Source: Paenarthrobacter nicotinovorans (GTDB lineage: Bacteria; Actinomycetota; Actinomycetes; Actinomycetales; Micrococcaceae). Taken from it: 64,000 nucleotides of DNA. The stretch is taken from positions 3,720,001 to 3,784,000 of the forward strand of contig NZ_CP089293.1 of the NCBI RefSeq assembly GCF_021919345.1, read 5' to 3'. Below the pieces are notes generated by a model, which searched no databases, was not told where the DNA came from, and saw only the letters and a program-made list of their open reading frames with translations. The stretch's first letter is position 1. Each line of letters opens with the position of its first letter. The translations under genes were made by a program, and so were the position numbers. This document shows positions 1-9,794 of this stretch, one piece after another.

Positions 1-227
1 TTGCTGCACCCAAAGTGAGCGCCGTGCCCGGATGGGTGCTGCGGGTGGCGGGCCTTTTCTCTACGGACATGCGCGAACTGGCCGAATTGCTGTACCAGTT
101 CGAGCGGCCGTTCGTGATGGATTCCTCGGAAAGCCAGCGGCTCCTGGGGCTGGAACCGACTCCCCTGCCCGAAGCCACGGCGGCCACGGTTGCATGGTGG
201 CGCGGCGCGGTCCAGCAGCCCAAGTAG
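1..227 (+). CDS. NAD-dependent epimerase/dehydratase family protein, 3' end only
   Basis: The reading frame is open from the window edge (first full codon at position 3) to a TAG at 225-227, so only the last 74 or so codons are present. The segment GLFSTDMRELAELLYQFERP followed by a Trp-Trp-Arg close to the C-terminus looks like the substrate-domain tail of short-chain NAD-dependent epimerases. The NAD-binding Rossmann half lies outside the window, so neither substrate nor pathway can be stated. The family call is an inference from the tail alone. Confidence 0.55.
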   Translation, partial: AAPKVSAVPGWVLRVAGLFSTDMRELAELLYQFERPFVMDSSESQRLLGLEPTPLPEATAATVAWWRGAVQQPK

Positions 228-247
228 AGGTGCCGCACGGCTGCGGC

Positions 248-1099
248 TCAGAGGCCGTCGTCGTAATTCCAGTGCTCCTGCCAGCGCCAGTCGATAGGTT
301 CGCTCAACCGCTGATAACGGATATCCGTGGACAGCCGCATCGTGCCTCCGCGGTCCATGTTGTCCAAGGCAGCGTGCACAATGTGAGCCGAGTGGACCAC
401 GACGTCCCCAACCTCGTAATCGGCCACCAGCCATCGTGCGTTACGTTCGTCCGCCAACCCCGGAAGGTCGGCGGTAATGGACGCAGCGGGAAGTTTCAGG
501 GTCCCCTCGCGCTCGTCTGCCATCACCCAGCGGTGGCTGCCCTCAAGGTAGGTCAAACCGCCGCGCTCACGGGGGCAATCGCCCAGCGGAATCCACATGG
601 AGAGCACGCGATCGCTGCCCTCGCGGAGGTAGACGAGATCGTAGTGTGCCTGGGTTGCCGTGCCGATGCCGCTCTCACCGGGCTTGGTGTGGCGAATGAT
701 CTTGCGCCGGTGCAGATGGACGTCATCGGCGAGAAACCAGGCAAACCAATCGGCAATTCCCTCCGCCGTGCACAGCGCCTGGTACTCCGGGCCCGGGACA
801 ATGCGATCAAACAGGCCCCGGCGCAAGGCGGCCCTGTCCGCGTCGCCCTCCGAGGCGATACCGTCACGGGGATCGGTGCCCGCCGCGAAGACATTCGCCT
901 CGGCCAATGAAGCAAAGTAGAACTCCCTGAAATCCAGGAGCTTGTCCGGTTTCAACTGGCCCTTCAAGTAGAGGTATCCGTCCCGGCGAAGCCGTGCCCA
1001 CAACGCGTCGCGATCACCACGTTCGGAGAAGGGCACCGGTTCAAGCTCGGCCAAGCGGGTTTCCGATTCGTCCAGGACGTAGCCATTCGAGGTCAACAT
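248..1099 (-). CDS. Phytanoyl-CoA dioxygenase (PhyH) family Fe(II)/2-oxoglutarate oxygenase
   Basis: A 283-residue protein predicted to hydroxylate a small molecule using Fe(II), oxygen and 2-oxoglutarate. The facial triad is visible: an H-x-D pair at about H152/D154 (context AHYDLVYLRE), a distal histidine near 239-242 (HSAHIVHAALDN), and a following Arg (RLSTDIRYQ) that would bind 2-oxoglutarate. I placed the start at 1099 (MLTSNGYVLD), preceded by AAGGTGG, rather than at an upstream ATG at 1156 that lengthens the protein with a low-quality N-terminus. It is transcribed divergently from the AraC regulator at 1212, a common pairing for a regulator and its target. The substrate is unknown. 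Confidence 0.8.
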   Translation of the reverse strand: MLTSNGYVLDESETRLAELEPVPFSERGDRDALWARLRRDGYLYLKGQLKPDKLLDFREFYFASLAEANVFAAGTDPRDGIASEGDADRAALRRGLFDRIVPGPEYQALCTAEGIADWFAWFLADDVHLHRRKIIRHTKPGESGIGTATQAHYDLVYLREGSDRVLSMWIPLGDCPRERGGLTYLEGSHRWVMADEREGTLKLPAASITADLPGLADERNARWLVADYEVGDVVVHSAHIVHAALDNMDRGGTMRLSTDIRYQRLSEPIDWRWQEHWNYDDGL

Positions 1100-1211
1100 A
1101 GTCACCACCTTGGCACCGGCGCCCAAGGAAGTGAATGGACTCCCCTTGGCGATCACTTGGACTTTTGCGAGCCTTGTCTTTCTTGTTCAAGCAAGGGCAA
1201 CATTGGAGGCC

Positions 1212-2045
1212 ATGGACAATTGGTCGAGCTATCGGCAACCCGCCCACCCGCTACGGGACCTGGGCTTGGCGTGCCTGGGCGCCGGTGAGCAAAGCGGTGT
1301 TCTGCCCTCCTTTTCCGAGAGGACATTGAGCAGCCACGCCATGGTGCTGGTCTCCGAGGGGTCCGGTCATTTCACGATGGATGGCGCCCGGTTCGAAGTC
1401 CAGGCTCCCGCTGTCATCTGGCTCTTTCCGGGGGTAAGCCACGGCTACGGGCCAGAACCCCTTGGGTGGAAAGAGCACTGGCTCCTCTTTTCCGGGCCCA
1501 TGGCACGGGCGATGGAGGAGCTGGGGTGCTTCGCCCGCACCCGGCCCTTGGTCCGAATTGACGGCCACGCAGATGAGGCGGGACTTGGACTTTTTCCCCA
1601 GCTGCGGGCCGCCCTCTCAACCGCTGGGCGGCATGGAGACCTTGAGGCCTCAGTGCTCTGCCAAAGAATCCTCGTCGAAACCGGCCGACGCACCATGGAC
1701 CCCGGCCTTCCGGGCCGGGACGACAAGCTCCTCACCGCGCTGCACGAACTGGCCCATCTGCCACTCAGCCTGTCCCAACTGGCCGCATCAATGGAGGTTT
1801 CCGTCCCCGACCTCAGGCGTACGGTCCGGGCTGCTACCGGGACAGGCCCCAAGGAGCTCGTTCTGCAGCTGCGCATATCCCGTGCCCAGTCGCTCCTTGC
1901 CGATACGGCCCTGTCCGTTCAACGGATCGCTACGCTCACCGGCTACGACGACCCCGCCTACTTCAGCCGGCTCTTCACCAAGAAGACCGGCCACTCCCCG
2001 ATCCAGTTCCGCCGTTTACACCACAGGGATACGCCTCTGCCATGA
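1212..2045 (+). CDS. AraC family transcriptional regulator
   Basis: A 277-residue regulator. The N-terminal part looks like the AraC-type cupin ligand pocket (WLFPGVSHGYGPEPLGWKEH). The last 100 residues carry the two helix-turn-helix motifs of the family (LSLSQLAASMEVSVPDLRR, then IATLTGYDDPAYFSRLF with the typical PxxFRR ending). The start at 1212 follows GGAGG at 1205-1209; the spacing is short, and an in-frame ATG at 1110 also exists but would overlap the divergent gene. It probably controls the divergent PhyH oxygenase. The ligand is not identifiable. Confidence 0.85.
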   Translation: MDNWSSYRQPAHPLRDLGLACLGAGEQSGVLPSFSERTLSSHAMVLVSEGSGHFTMDGARFEVQAPAVIWLFPGVSHGYGPEPLGWKEHWLLFSGPMARAMEELGCFARTRPLVRIDGHADEAGLGLFPQLRAALSTAGRHGDLEASVLCQRILVETGRRTMDPGLPGRDDKLLTALHELAHLPLSLSQLAASMEVSVPDLRRTVRAATGTGPKELVLQLRISRAQSLLADTALSVQRIATLTGYDDPAYFSRLFTKKTGHSPIQFRRLHHRDTPLP

Positions 2046-2090
2046 CGGTGCCCCGACCGCTGAACACCATCAAGGACGGGCACCACCCAA

Positions 2091-2110
2091 TGTCTGAAAA
2101 TGTTCGAATC
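2091..2110 (+). promoter_or_regulatory. Tandem DeoR-type operator upstream of beta-propeller gene 1
   Basis: Two direct 10-bp repeats, TGTCTGAAAA and TGTTCGAATC, lie 114 bp before the start at 2224. The same unit (TGTTTGAANN twice, 10-bp period) is found at 22241-22260 upstream of the ABC binding protein. DeoR-family regulators often bind such tandem half-sites. The link to the DeoR/LacI hybrid at 18854 is an inference. Confidence 0.5.
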
Positions 2111-2223
2111 ATGGATTTCCCGTTCTGCGGCTGAAACCCTGAGTGAAGTGCACAGAGCGGATCCGGACCGCTCCAAGCGCCATGAATCCACCCCCACGGG
2201 ATACTCAATGAGGAGAACTTTCC

Positions 2224-4269
2224 ATGTCCACCTTCGCCATCAATCGCCGTCAATTGCTGCAGACCGGGGGCATCGGCGGACTCGCCGTAGCGCTGTCAGC
2301 AATGTCCCCCGGCGCCGCAGAGGCCGCCCGTCCGCTCAACACTTGGGCGCCTCAGATCACGGACCTGGGACCCGCCGTCGTCCAGTTTTCGCTCATGAGT
2401 TCGCTGCTTGTGGGCGACACGGTCTATATCGGATCGCGCAACTTGAACCCGGTACGGGTGATTGGATACCACCTCCCCACAGGCACCATCACGTCACGGA
2501 CGGACCTCGGCGCGGGGTACAGCATCCAGGCTTTGGCCGCCGACTCCACCGGCCGCTACCTGTACGCAGGTGTGCTGCGCGATGGAATCGATGGAAAGCC
2601 GAACCTGTACCGCTGGGACCTCCGAACGCCCAACGTGCCCGCAGTGGGCGTGGGCGAAACCGGCGACCGTGACATCCGGGCGCTGTCCGTATCCCCTGAT
2701 GGCAAGGTCTACGCAGCAGGTGGCGGTGAAACCACGAAGGCCCCTTCACTCTGGGAATACGACCCCGCCACGAATACCGTGACCAACTGGGGTACCCCGG
2801 ACCCCGGAGCCACCATTGCCCAGGCTGTTGCCGCTACCGCTGACACCGTGTACTTCGGCACAGGCAGCACACTGGGCGGCGGCAATGGCTCCAGCCCGGC
2901 GCGCCTGTTTGCGTTCGATCGGACAACGAAAACCTCCACGAACATCCTTCCGGCGGACGTGGCCACCGGTGTCTCAGTGACCTCGTTGAGTGTCCTGAAC
3001 GGACAGCTGGGAGTAGGGGTCAAGGGACCAGGAAAGTCCGTGCTGATCAACCTGGCGGACCACTCTAAATTCACGATCATCGCCAAGACCGGCGTGATGT
3101 TCCGGCAGTTGGGCAACGACGTCTTCTTCGTCAAGGAGCCGGGCGTCTGGTCCTACAACATGGTCAGCAAGAAGATCACCCAGATCCTCACAGAGGATGT
3201 TGGCGCCATGTGGGGTCTGGACGTCTACGGCAATAAGGCGCTCACTGTTTCCTCCTACGACGTCATTGAAGTCGATCCTGTAGCGAAGACCGCCGTCAAG
3301 CATGACCTCACACAGGCTGGAGCACCGGGCGGGCCGCAGCTTTGCATGGGCCTCGCCGCGGGCGCCGGGGACGTTTACGTGGGCGGCACGGGAACCATTG
3401 CGCGTCACCAGTTGGCGTCAAACCAGGTTTCCTACCTCCGCGCGACGGGCGAGGCCAAGGACGCCGTAGTGGTGGGCGGAATCCTGTTCACGGGCCAGTA
3501 CAACTCCAGGGGCATCTACTCCTACGATCCCTCTACCGGGCAGCTCCCCTATCAAGTGGCGGCCCTCCCTGCCGGACAAAACCGCCCCTTGGATGTCTGT
3601 TGGGACGCCGTCAACGGGCTGGTCATTGCCGGCGCGCAGAACGATACCGGCGGTGGCGGCTGCTTCGCCGCCTACAACCCGGTGACAACGCAGATCATCA
3701 CCAAGGTCAGTCCAATCGATGCCCTCCAGATGGTCCGGGCAGTGGCCACAAAGGACGGAGTGGCCTACCTGGGCGGGGACAACATCTACGCCACCGGCCC
3801 CCGAAGCACCGTGGTTGCCTGGGATCCGTTAGCAAACCAGGAGCTTTGGCGCCTTGACCCGGGCCAGCCCCAAGGGATCGCTGCAATGGCCATCCACGGC
3901 AAGTTCCTCTATGGCATGTCTCGGAAGGCTGCGGGCCTGTTCGTCATTGACCTCGACACCCGCCAGGTGGTTCACCGGGGCGACTTGAGCAGCGTCTGCA
4001 CCGACTTCGGCGCCCTCCAGGTTAGCCGCGGGATTGTCTACGGCGTCTCCGACACCACGGTGTTCCGCATTGACCCGATCACGTTCGCGGCGTCCGTTGT
4101 TGTGGCTGACATCAATGGCGGCTGGTACAGCGGTCCGCACATCACAGCGGACGAAGACGGCCTGCTCTACACGCTTCAAGGCCCCAACCTGGTCCGGATC
4201 GATGACTTATCGCTGGAGGGGAAGTTGAAGAAGGACAAGAAGGACAAAAAGCCTTCGAAGGAAAAGTAG
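2224..4269 (+). CDS. Tat-exported beta-propeller (PQQ-like repeat) protein, paralogue 1
   Basis: A 681-residue protein with a twin-arginine signal (NRRQLLQTGG, hydrophobic stretch, Ala-rich cleavage region near residue 35), so it should fold in the cytoplasm and be exported. The body is repeated blades of the type YxWDL / LWEYDPATN / VVAWDPLANQELWRLDPG, as in PQQ-like or quinoprotein propellers, but I see no clear quinone or haem site. The C-terminus is a Lys-rich tail (KLKKDKKDKKPSKEK), possibly for wall or polyanion contact. RBS GAGGAG precedes the ATG. It is a clear paralogue of the protein at 20050-22071, shares its operator type, and lies 26 bp before nagB, which hints at amino-sugar or polysaccharide use. 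The function is unknown. Confidence 0.75.
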   Translation: MSTFAINRRQLLQTGGIGGLAVALSAMSPGAAEAARPLNTWAPQITDLGPAVVQFSLMSSLLVGDTVYIGSRNLNPVRVIGYHLPTGTITSRTDLGAGYSIQALAADSTGRYLYAGVLRDGIDGKPNLYRWDLRTPNVPAVGVGETGDRDIRALSVSPDGKVYAAGGGETTKAPSLWEYDPATNTVTNWGTPDPGATIAQAVAATADTVYFGTGSTLGGGNGSSPARLFAFDRTTKTSTNILPADVATGVSVTSLSVLNGQLGVGVKGPGKSVLINLADHSKFTIIAKTGVMFRQLGNDVFFVKEPGVWSYNMVSKKITQILTEDVGAMWGLDVYGNKALTVSSYDVIEVDPVAKTAVKHDLTQAGAPGGPQLCMGLAAGAGDVYVGGTGTIARHQLASNQVSYLRATGEAKDAVVVGGILFTGQYNSRGIYSYDPSTGQLPYQVAALPAGQNRPLDVCWDAVNGLVIAGAQNDTGGGGCFAAYNPVTTQIITKVSPIDALQMVRAVATKDGVAYLGGDNIYATGPRSTVVAWDPLANQELWRLDPGQPQGIAAMAIHGKFLYGMSRKAAGLFVIDLDTRQVVHRGDLSSVCTDFGALQVSRGIVYGVSDTTVFRIDPITFAASVVVADINGGWYSGPHITADEDGLLYTLQGPNLVRIDDLSLEGKLKKDKKDKKPSKEK

Positions 4270-4295
4270 GACCCTCCAGCAAGCAAAGGAATCCC

Positions 4296-5090
4296 ATGGC
4301 AGAAGTCATTATCGTCCGCGACCAAGCAGAGGCAGGAAGCGTAGCCGCGTCGATCTTCGCGCAGCAGATCCAGGACAACCCGGCCACCGTGCTGGGGCTG
4401 GCCACAGGTTCGACCCCGCTAACCACGTACGCAGCATTAGCCAAGTCGGTCAGGGAAGAGGGCATCGATGTTTCCCGCGTACGCGGCTTCGCGTTGGATG
4501 AGTATCTCGGCGTCCCGCCGGAGCACCCGGAGAGCTACCGCTCCGTGATCACCCGCGAAGTAGTGAAGCCCCTGGGATTGAACCCGGATCACGTGTTCAC
4601 TCCGAGGGGCACCGGCCCTGACATCACCCAGGCCGGAGCAGAGTATGAAGCCATGATCGCCGAGGCCGGAGGCATCGACCTCCAGATACTAGGCATCGGG
4701 TCCAACGGGCATGTGGGTTTCAATGAACCGGGCTCCTCCCTGGCTTCCACCACCCGGATCAAGGCTCTGGCCGAACAAACACGCAAGGATAACGCCAGGT
4801 TCTTCGCCTCGCCCGAGGAGGTCCCCACCCACTGCATCACCCAAGGCCTGGGCACGATCCTCCGGGCCAGGCAGTTGGTGCTCCTGGCCTTCGGAGCCAA
4901 CAAAGCGCAGGCTGTGGCAGCCGCGCTTGAAGGTCCTGTGTCCGCGGCCGTGCCAGGCTCTGTCATCCAACAGCACCCGCGGACCACGGTGATTATTGAC
5001 GAAGATGCCGCTGTAAACCTGGCACATGCCGACTACTACCGGCATGCCAGGCGATCGGCTGGGGAACTGCACGAAGTAGTAGGTTTTTAG
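4296..5090 (+). CDS. nagB: Glucosamine-6-phosphate deaminase
   Basis: A 264-residue enzyme converting glucosamine 6-phosphate to fructose 6-phosphate and ammonia, the entry of amino sugars into glycolysis. Family signatures are seen in order: the phosphate loop LGLATGSTPLTTY near residue 35, FALDEYLG near residue 66, and LGIGSNGHVGFNEPGS near residue 132. Length and start (AAAGGAA before the ATG) fit the family. It follows the exported beta-propeller gene by 26 bp and is probably cotranscribed with it. No nagA deacetylase is in the window. Confidence 0.93.
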   Translation: MAEVIIVRDQAEAGSVAASIFAQQIQDNPATVLGLATGSTPLTTYAALAKSVREEGIDVSRVRGFALDEYLGVPPEHPESYRSVITREVVKPLGLNPDHVFTPRGTGPDITQAGAEYEAMIAEAGGIDLQILGIGSNGHVGFNEPGSSLASTTRIKALAEQTRKDNARFFASPEEVPTHCITQGLGTILRARQLVLLAFGANKAQAVAAALEGPVSAAVPGSVIQQHPRTTVIIDEDAAVNLAHADYYRHARRSAGELHEVVGF

Positions 5091-5136
5091 CGGGGGGGGC
5101 GAGGGCAACCCGAGTTCCGAAAAAAGGGGGCAGTAA

Positions 5137-5985
5137 ATGGGGAAGGAAGCACGCATCTCCGGTTGGAAGGCTTTCTGGGATCGAGGAGGCTGGTGGCGGG
5201 CCGTCCTGCTGGCGGTTCTCTACATGGCGATCTACCTCGGCGCCGGCCAAGTGATCGGCGCCTTTGCACGCGACCAGGTGGATGCAGAGGATCTCTTCCG
5301 CACCCCGCAGAGCGTCTTCGTCGGCCTGACCCTGTCATTGCTTGTTGGCAGCCTCGTGCTGGCTGCCTTTGTCTATTCGGTGAAATGGTTTAAACCACTC
5401 TTCGCGCAGCAACCCGTCAAGGGAAGCTGGTGGATGTGGGCCGCGCCGTTCTTCCTGGTTGCTGCCATCGTGCTGCGCTTCCTGGGAATCAACTACAGCA
5501 GCTACCAGGCATCCGTCGTGGTGATCACACTGGTTACCGGACTCCTGATCGGCTTCGCGGAGGAGATCCTCACACGAGGCATCGTGGTGAAAATGCTCCG
5601 CGATTCTGGGAAGTCCGAGTGGGTGGTCATGGTGCTTTCATCACTGGTATTCTCGCTCCTGCACTCGGCCAATGCCCTGTCAGGCATGCCGATCATCACC
5701 GTCCTGGTGACCATACTGTTCACGTTCGGCTTCGGCATTTGCATGTATCTGACCCTGCGGGTCACCTGTAACCTGATCTGGCCCATGATTCTGCACGCCC
5801 TCTATGACCCCACGCTCTTCCTGTCCACCGGCGGCATCGACCAAGCCGCTGCCGGACCACAGAGCCCGCTCCTGCAACTGGCGGGCCCGGCCAACATGAT
5901 CTACATCCTGATCGCCCTCGTAGCCCTGATTGTGGTGCGGGGTCGGGCTCAGCGCTCACCGCTCGCGGAGCCGGCGGCGCTTTAG
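5137..5985 (+). CDS. CPBP family intramembrane glutamic endopeptidase
   Basis: A 282-residue polytopic membrane protein with about eight hydrophobic segments. The CPBP (Abi, PF02517) signatures are present: EEILTRG (the E-E-x-x-x-R box) near residue 142, a later FSLLHSAN histidine box, and a third conserved segment with LHALYDPTLF. Members cleave membrane proteins or CAAX-type substrates; actinobacterial substrates are mostly unknown. RBS AGGGGG lies 7 bases before the ATG. The gene ends just before the perfect 23-bp hairpin at 5993-6045, which should terminate it. Confidence 0.85.
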   Translation: MGKEARISGWKAFWDRGGWWRAVLLAVLYMAIYLGAGQVIGAFARDQVDAEDLFRTPQSVFVGLTLSLLVGSLVLAAFVYSVKWFKPLFAQQPVKGSWWMWAAPFFLVAAIVLRFLGINYSSYQASVVVITLVTGLLIGFAEEILTRGIVVKMLRDSGKSEWVVMVLSSLVFSLLHSANALSGMPIITVLVTILFTFGFGICMYLTLRVTCNLIWPMILHALYDPTLFLSTGGIDQAAAGPQSPLLQLAGPANMIYILIALVALIVVRGRAQRSPLAEPAAL

Positions 5986-5992
5986 GGCAGAC

Positions 5993-6045
5993 AAAACAGA
6001 AGCGTTCGACGGCGGGTGCGTACCGCCGTCGAACGCTTCTGTTTT
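5993..6045. repeat. Palindromic hairpin, copy 1 of a pair bracketing the sulfoquinovose cluster
   Basis: Two perfect 23-nt arms (5993-6015 and 6023-6045) around a 7-nt loop GTGCGTA. The arms begin AAAA and end TTTT, so this can act as a bidirectional intrinsic terminator between the convergent CPBP and isomerase genes. A near-identical element lies at 18728-18777, at the other end of the sulfoquinovose cluster. Confidence 0.9.
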
Positions 6046-6179
6046 AGCCGCGCAGGTCGTCCCATGGCAGGGGTTAGTCAAATTACTCCCCCGGTCCGCC
6101 TTCCCCTTAATTGATGTCACGTGCTCGGGGTTGACGCAGCAGCCTATGGTCCGGTTCGAAGAGATCCGGCAGCGGTCCG

Positions 6180-7442
6180 CTATTGTCCTTGCACGGCCCG
6201 GAGACGGGAGTCCAGCAGCCCTGCCGCCACTGCCGGAGCGAGGCCGGGAGCCAGCGGAAGTCGCGGAACTACAAGGCAGTGCCACAGGTGATAAATGTCA
6301 GCCTTGCCCGACCAGACGGTGGACGCGACGTTGCCCTGCTCGTCCAGTTCCTGTTTCCAGGAACCGTGCTCGTAATCGATGAACCAGTCCCGTGCGTGGT
6401 CCCAGATGCGCTCGTACCACTCGGCATATGATTCGTCTCCGGTGACCATGTACAGCGCGGCCGCGCCGCCGATTGCTTCGACCGGCACCCAGCGAATGCG
6501 GGACGTGACAATGGGCTTGCCGTCCCAGTCAACGGAGTACACAAACCCGGGGTGGCCATCCGGCTCCCACGCGTCGCGGATCGCAGCGGCGAAAAGTCCT
6601 TTCGCGTCTTCCATGAGCCACCCAGGAACGTCCATGCCGCGAGCGTCCAGGCCGGCGCGGAGATGCAAGAGAAGCCTGGCCCACTCCACCCAGTGGCCAG
6701 GCGTTCCACCATAGGCGCGGAACTGGCTGGCACGGTCGTCGGTGTTGTACTCCGGAATCGGGTTCCATTCAGGGTCGAAGTGCTCGAACACCCGGTAATT
6801 GTTGTTGCGTGCAAATTTGTGGATGAGCACCTCAGCGATATGGAGTGCCCGCTCAATCCAGCGGCTTTCGCCGGTTACATCGGCGACGATGAGGTATGCC
6901 TCAACAGAATGCATGCTGGCGTTTCCACCCCGGTATGCCTCAGTTTCCGTGAATTCCCGGTTCCATGAGTCGAAGCACATGTTGGCTTCGTGGTCCCAGA
7001 ACTTCGAGTCCGCTATGTGCAATGCCTCGTCCAGCAACTCCCGGGCGCCGGGCCGCTTGGCCGCGGCGGCACTCGCTGCGGCCAAGAGCACGAACGAATG
7101 CTGATAGCCGGACTTTGTGTCATTCACTGGCCCGTTTTCGTCCACTTCGGCGAACCATCCACCGAATTCATCATCACGGAAGACCCCATTGAGCGCGGCA
7201 ATGCCATGGTCCACCATGGACGCGGCACCCGGGCGCCCCATCAATGCCGCAACCGAAAAGCTATGGATCATACGGGCAGTGATCCAGAGATGGGTCGGCT
7301 TGTCGGTCATGACCTTCCCGTAGTTGTCGAGCCAGCCAAAGCCCGTCGGCACTTTCGAGCCGGAGGCGAAATTGATAAGCCGGTCTGTTTCTGCTTCGAG
7401 CCAACGTGCGTGAGCGGCGCTGTTCAACCACGTCATGTGCAT
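6180..7442 (-). CDS. AGE-family sugar isomerase, probable sulfoquinovose isomerase (YihS/SqvD-like)
   Basis: A 420-residue (alpha/alpha)6-barrel protein of the N-acylglucosamine 2-epimerase/YihS family. Visible features are the WLDNYGK region near residue 40, [14 protein letters not shown] near residue 240 with one catalytic His, and the C-terminal [11 protein letters not shown]is box. The family interconverts aldoses and ketoses; with a YihT-type aldolase, PfkB kinase, sulfolactaldehyde-type dehydrogenase and TauE exporter nearby, the inferred reaction is sulfoquinovose to sulfofructose. It is the last gene of the minus-strand arm. Upstream lie a match to the cluster's GTGTTG-type operator and a second, TGTTTGAA-type site. 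A mannose or N-acylglucosamine isomerase is the alternative. Confidence 0.78.
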   Translation of the reverse strand: MHMTWLNSAAHARWLEAETDRLINFASGSKVPTGFGWLDNYGKVMTDKPTHLWITARMIHSFSVAALMGRPGAASMVDHGIAALNGVFRDDEFGGWFAEVDENGPVNDTKSGYQHSFVLLAAASAAAAKRPGARELLDEALHIADSKFWDHEANMCFDSWNREFTETEAYRGGNASMHSVEAYLIVADVTGESRWIERALHIAEVLIHKFARNNNYRVFEHFDPEWNPIPEYNTDDRASQFRAYGGTPGHWVEWARLLLHLRAGLDARGMDVPGWLMEDAKGLFAAAIRDAWEPDGHPGFVYSVDWDGKPIVTSRIRWVPVEAIGGAAALYMVTGDESYAEWYERIWDHARDWFIDYEHGSWKQELDEQGNVASTVWSGKADIYHLWHCLVVPRLPLAPGLAPAVAAGLLDSRLRAVQGQ

Positions 7443-7498
7443 CTCCTCAATAAATTTGCGGCCACCAGAGGTAGGGCCTGTTCTTATGCTAAGCCAAG

Positions 7499-7516
7499 GT
7501 GATGGAATTCCACCAG
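7499..7516. promoter_or_regulatory. Imperfect GTGTTG-N6-CAACAC operator upstream of the isomerase
   Basis: GTGATGGAATTCCACCAG matches 14 of 18 positions of the operator upstream of the DeoR gene (8490-8507), including the shared AATTCCA core. It lies 57 bp upstream of the isomerase start, in the promoter region. Confidence 0.45.
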
Positions 7517-7521
7517 GTTAA

Positions 7522-7538
7522 GTTCGTTTTCAAACAAG
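7522..7538. promoter_or_regulatory. TGTTTGAA-type operator candidate upstream of the isomerase
   Basis: Read on the minus strand the site is CTTGTTTGAAAACGAAC, close to CTTGTTTGAACGAAC at 22167-22181 and CTTGTTTGAACA at 19958-19969. It may let the DeoR/LacI hybrid regulator also act on the isomerase. This is weak evidence from one site. Confidence 0.3.
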
Positions 7539-7659
7539 AGGTTGTTGGGGATCGGCCGTTTCAAAAGTCGGCGGGGATGTTGAGGCCACACGCGCCCAGA
7601 AAGTGCCGTGGCTAGAGGACTAGGACGCCCCGGGAAAATCCGTACCTGGTAAGCGGGTG

Positions 7660-8442
7660 TCAGTCAGCGACGATCAGACGGACATTTGCAGCCGACAAGG
7701 CGGCAGCAACCTCACGGGGTGGGGGCGCATCGGTGACGAGAATATCTACGGCCTCAAATGCAGCCAGTCGAGCGAGCGCATACCGAAGCATTTTCTGGTG
7801 GGTCGCAACCACCACAACCTGCTCAGCGGAGGCCATCAGGGCCAGCTTCGTTGCACGTTCCACATCCCGTTCAATGTAGAAACCCTCATCATGGATCCCG
7901 CTTACCCCGATGAAAGCCGTCTTCGCACGAAGCCCCTGAACGGCGTTGACAGTCATGGGTCCGTTGAAAGCCTGGCTGTCCAACAACAGTTCGCCACCGA
8001 GACATATGGTCCGGGCCGACGTCAGCTGCAGGCATCGTTGTATGGCGGGAGCGGAATGGGTGATGATCGTCCCCATGAAAGCGGCTGGGAGCTCCTGGGC
8101 AATCTGGTAGGTAGTGGTTCCGGCGTCCAGGATGATCGCATCGCGCTCGGAGACCAGGTCCACACAGGCTTTCGCGACCCTCTGTTTCGCATCAGCGTCT
8201 TCCCGGACGCGGGCCGCGAAATCGGCGTTCTGGCCGTGGCCTTCGATGGCACTGACGCCGCCATGAACCACCTTGACCAGTCCGAGTTTGGACAATGCAC
8301 GCGTATCGCGGCGGACGGTCATGTCCGACACGTCAAATGTGCCGGCGAGGTCCGCTGTGGAAAGAAACCCCCGCCTGCCAAGCTCGTCCAGAATGGTCTG
8401 CTGCCGCGGTGTCAGCGTTGCCTCTTCTCGTGCGATGCTCAT
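7660..8442 (-). CDS. DeoR family transcriptional regulator of the sulfoquinovose cluster
   Basis: A 260-residue DeoR-type regulator. The N-terminal winged helix is clear (LTPRQQTILDELGRRGFLS, then DVSDMTVRRDTRALSKLG), followed by the sugar-phosphate sensing domain with DAGTTTYQIAQEL and a C-terminal VTDAPPP. E. coli sulfoglycolysis is controlled by a DeoR-family protein (CsqR/YihW), so the same role is inferred here with a sulfo-sugar or its phosphate as inducer. RBS GGAGAGG precedes the ATG. Its own promoter region holds a perfect GTGTTG-N6-CAACAC palindrome, which suggests autoregulation. Confidence 0.85.
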   Translation of the reverse strand: MSIAREEATLTPRQQTILDELGRRGFLSTADLAGTFDVSDMTVRRDTRALSKLGLVKVVHGGVSAIEGHGQNADFAARVREDADAKQRVAKACVDLVSERDAIILDAGTTTYQIAQELPAAFMGTIITHSAPAIQRCLQLTSARTICLGGELLLDSQAFNGPMTVNAVQGLRAKTAFIGVSGIHDEGFYIERDVERATKLALMASAEQVVVVATHQKMLRYALARLAAFEAVDILVTDAPPPREVAAALSAANVRLIVAD

Positions 8443-8489
8443 GGCTTCCCCTCTCCTGACACCCCCAGCCCCTTCATCGGCGTGGGAAA

Positions 8490-8507
8490 GTGTTGTAATT
8501 CCAACAC
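8490..8507. promoter_or_regulatory. GTGTTG-N6-CAACAC operator, deoR promoter
   Basis: GTGTTGTAATTCCAACAC is a perfect 6-bp inverted repeat with a 6-bp spacer, 48 bp upstream of the DeoR gene. The same arms recur at 17264-17281, and half matches occur at 7499 and 9728. It is probably the binding site of the DeoR protein itself. Confidence 0.6.
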
Positions 8508-8515
8508 AATCTTAC

Positions 8516-9673
<1,158 letters not shown>

Positions 9674-9727
9674 TCAGCGTTGAGTGAAGGGGAATGACGT
9701 TGCATCCCGAACATCACTATACCGAAT

Positions 9728-9754
9728 GTGTTGTTTTTCACACATAGCGTGTGT
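9728..9754. promoter_or_regulatory. Operator region between the divergent glycosidase and kinase genes
   Basis: GTGTTGTTTTTC at 9728-9739 repeats exactly the left arm and spacer of the operator at 17264. It runs into two overlapping inverted repeats, TGTGT-N8-ACACA (9727-9744) and ACACA-N5-TGTGT (9740-9754). The spot lies between the starts at 9658 and 9795, so one site could control both arms of the cluster. Confidence 0.5.
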
Positions 9755-9794
9755 ATATTTTTTCACTACCAACCCAACTACAACGAGGTGGAAC

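Noticed and set aside
2224..4269. Calling the beta-propeller a PQQ-dependent dehydrogenase
   Set aside because: The repeats look like PQQ-type blades, but no quinone-stacking Trp/Cys-Cys pattern or haem CxxCH was found, so only a structural call is made.
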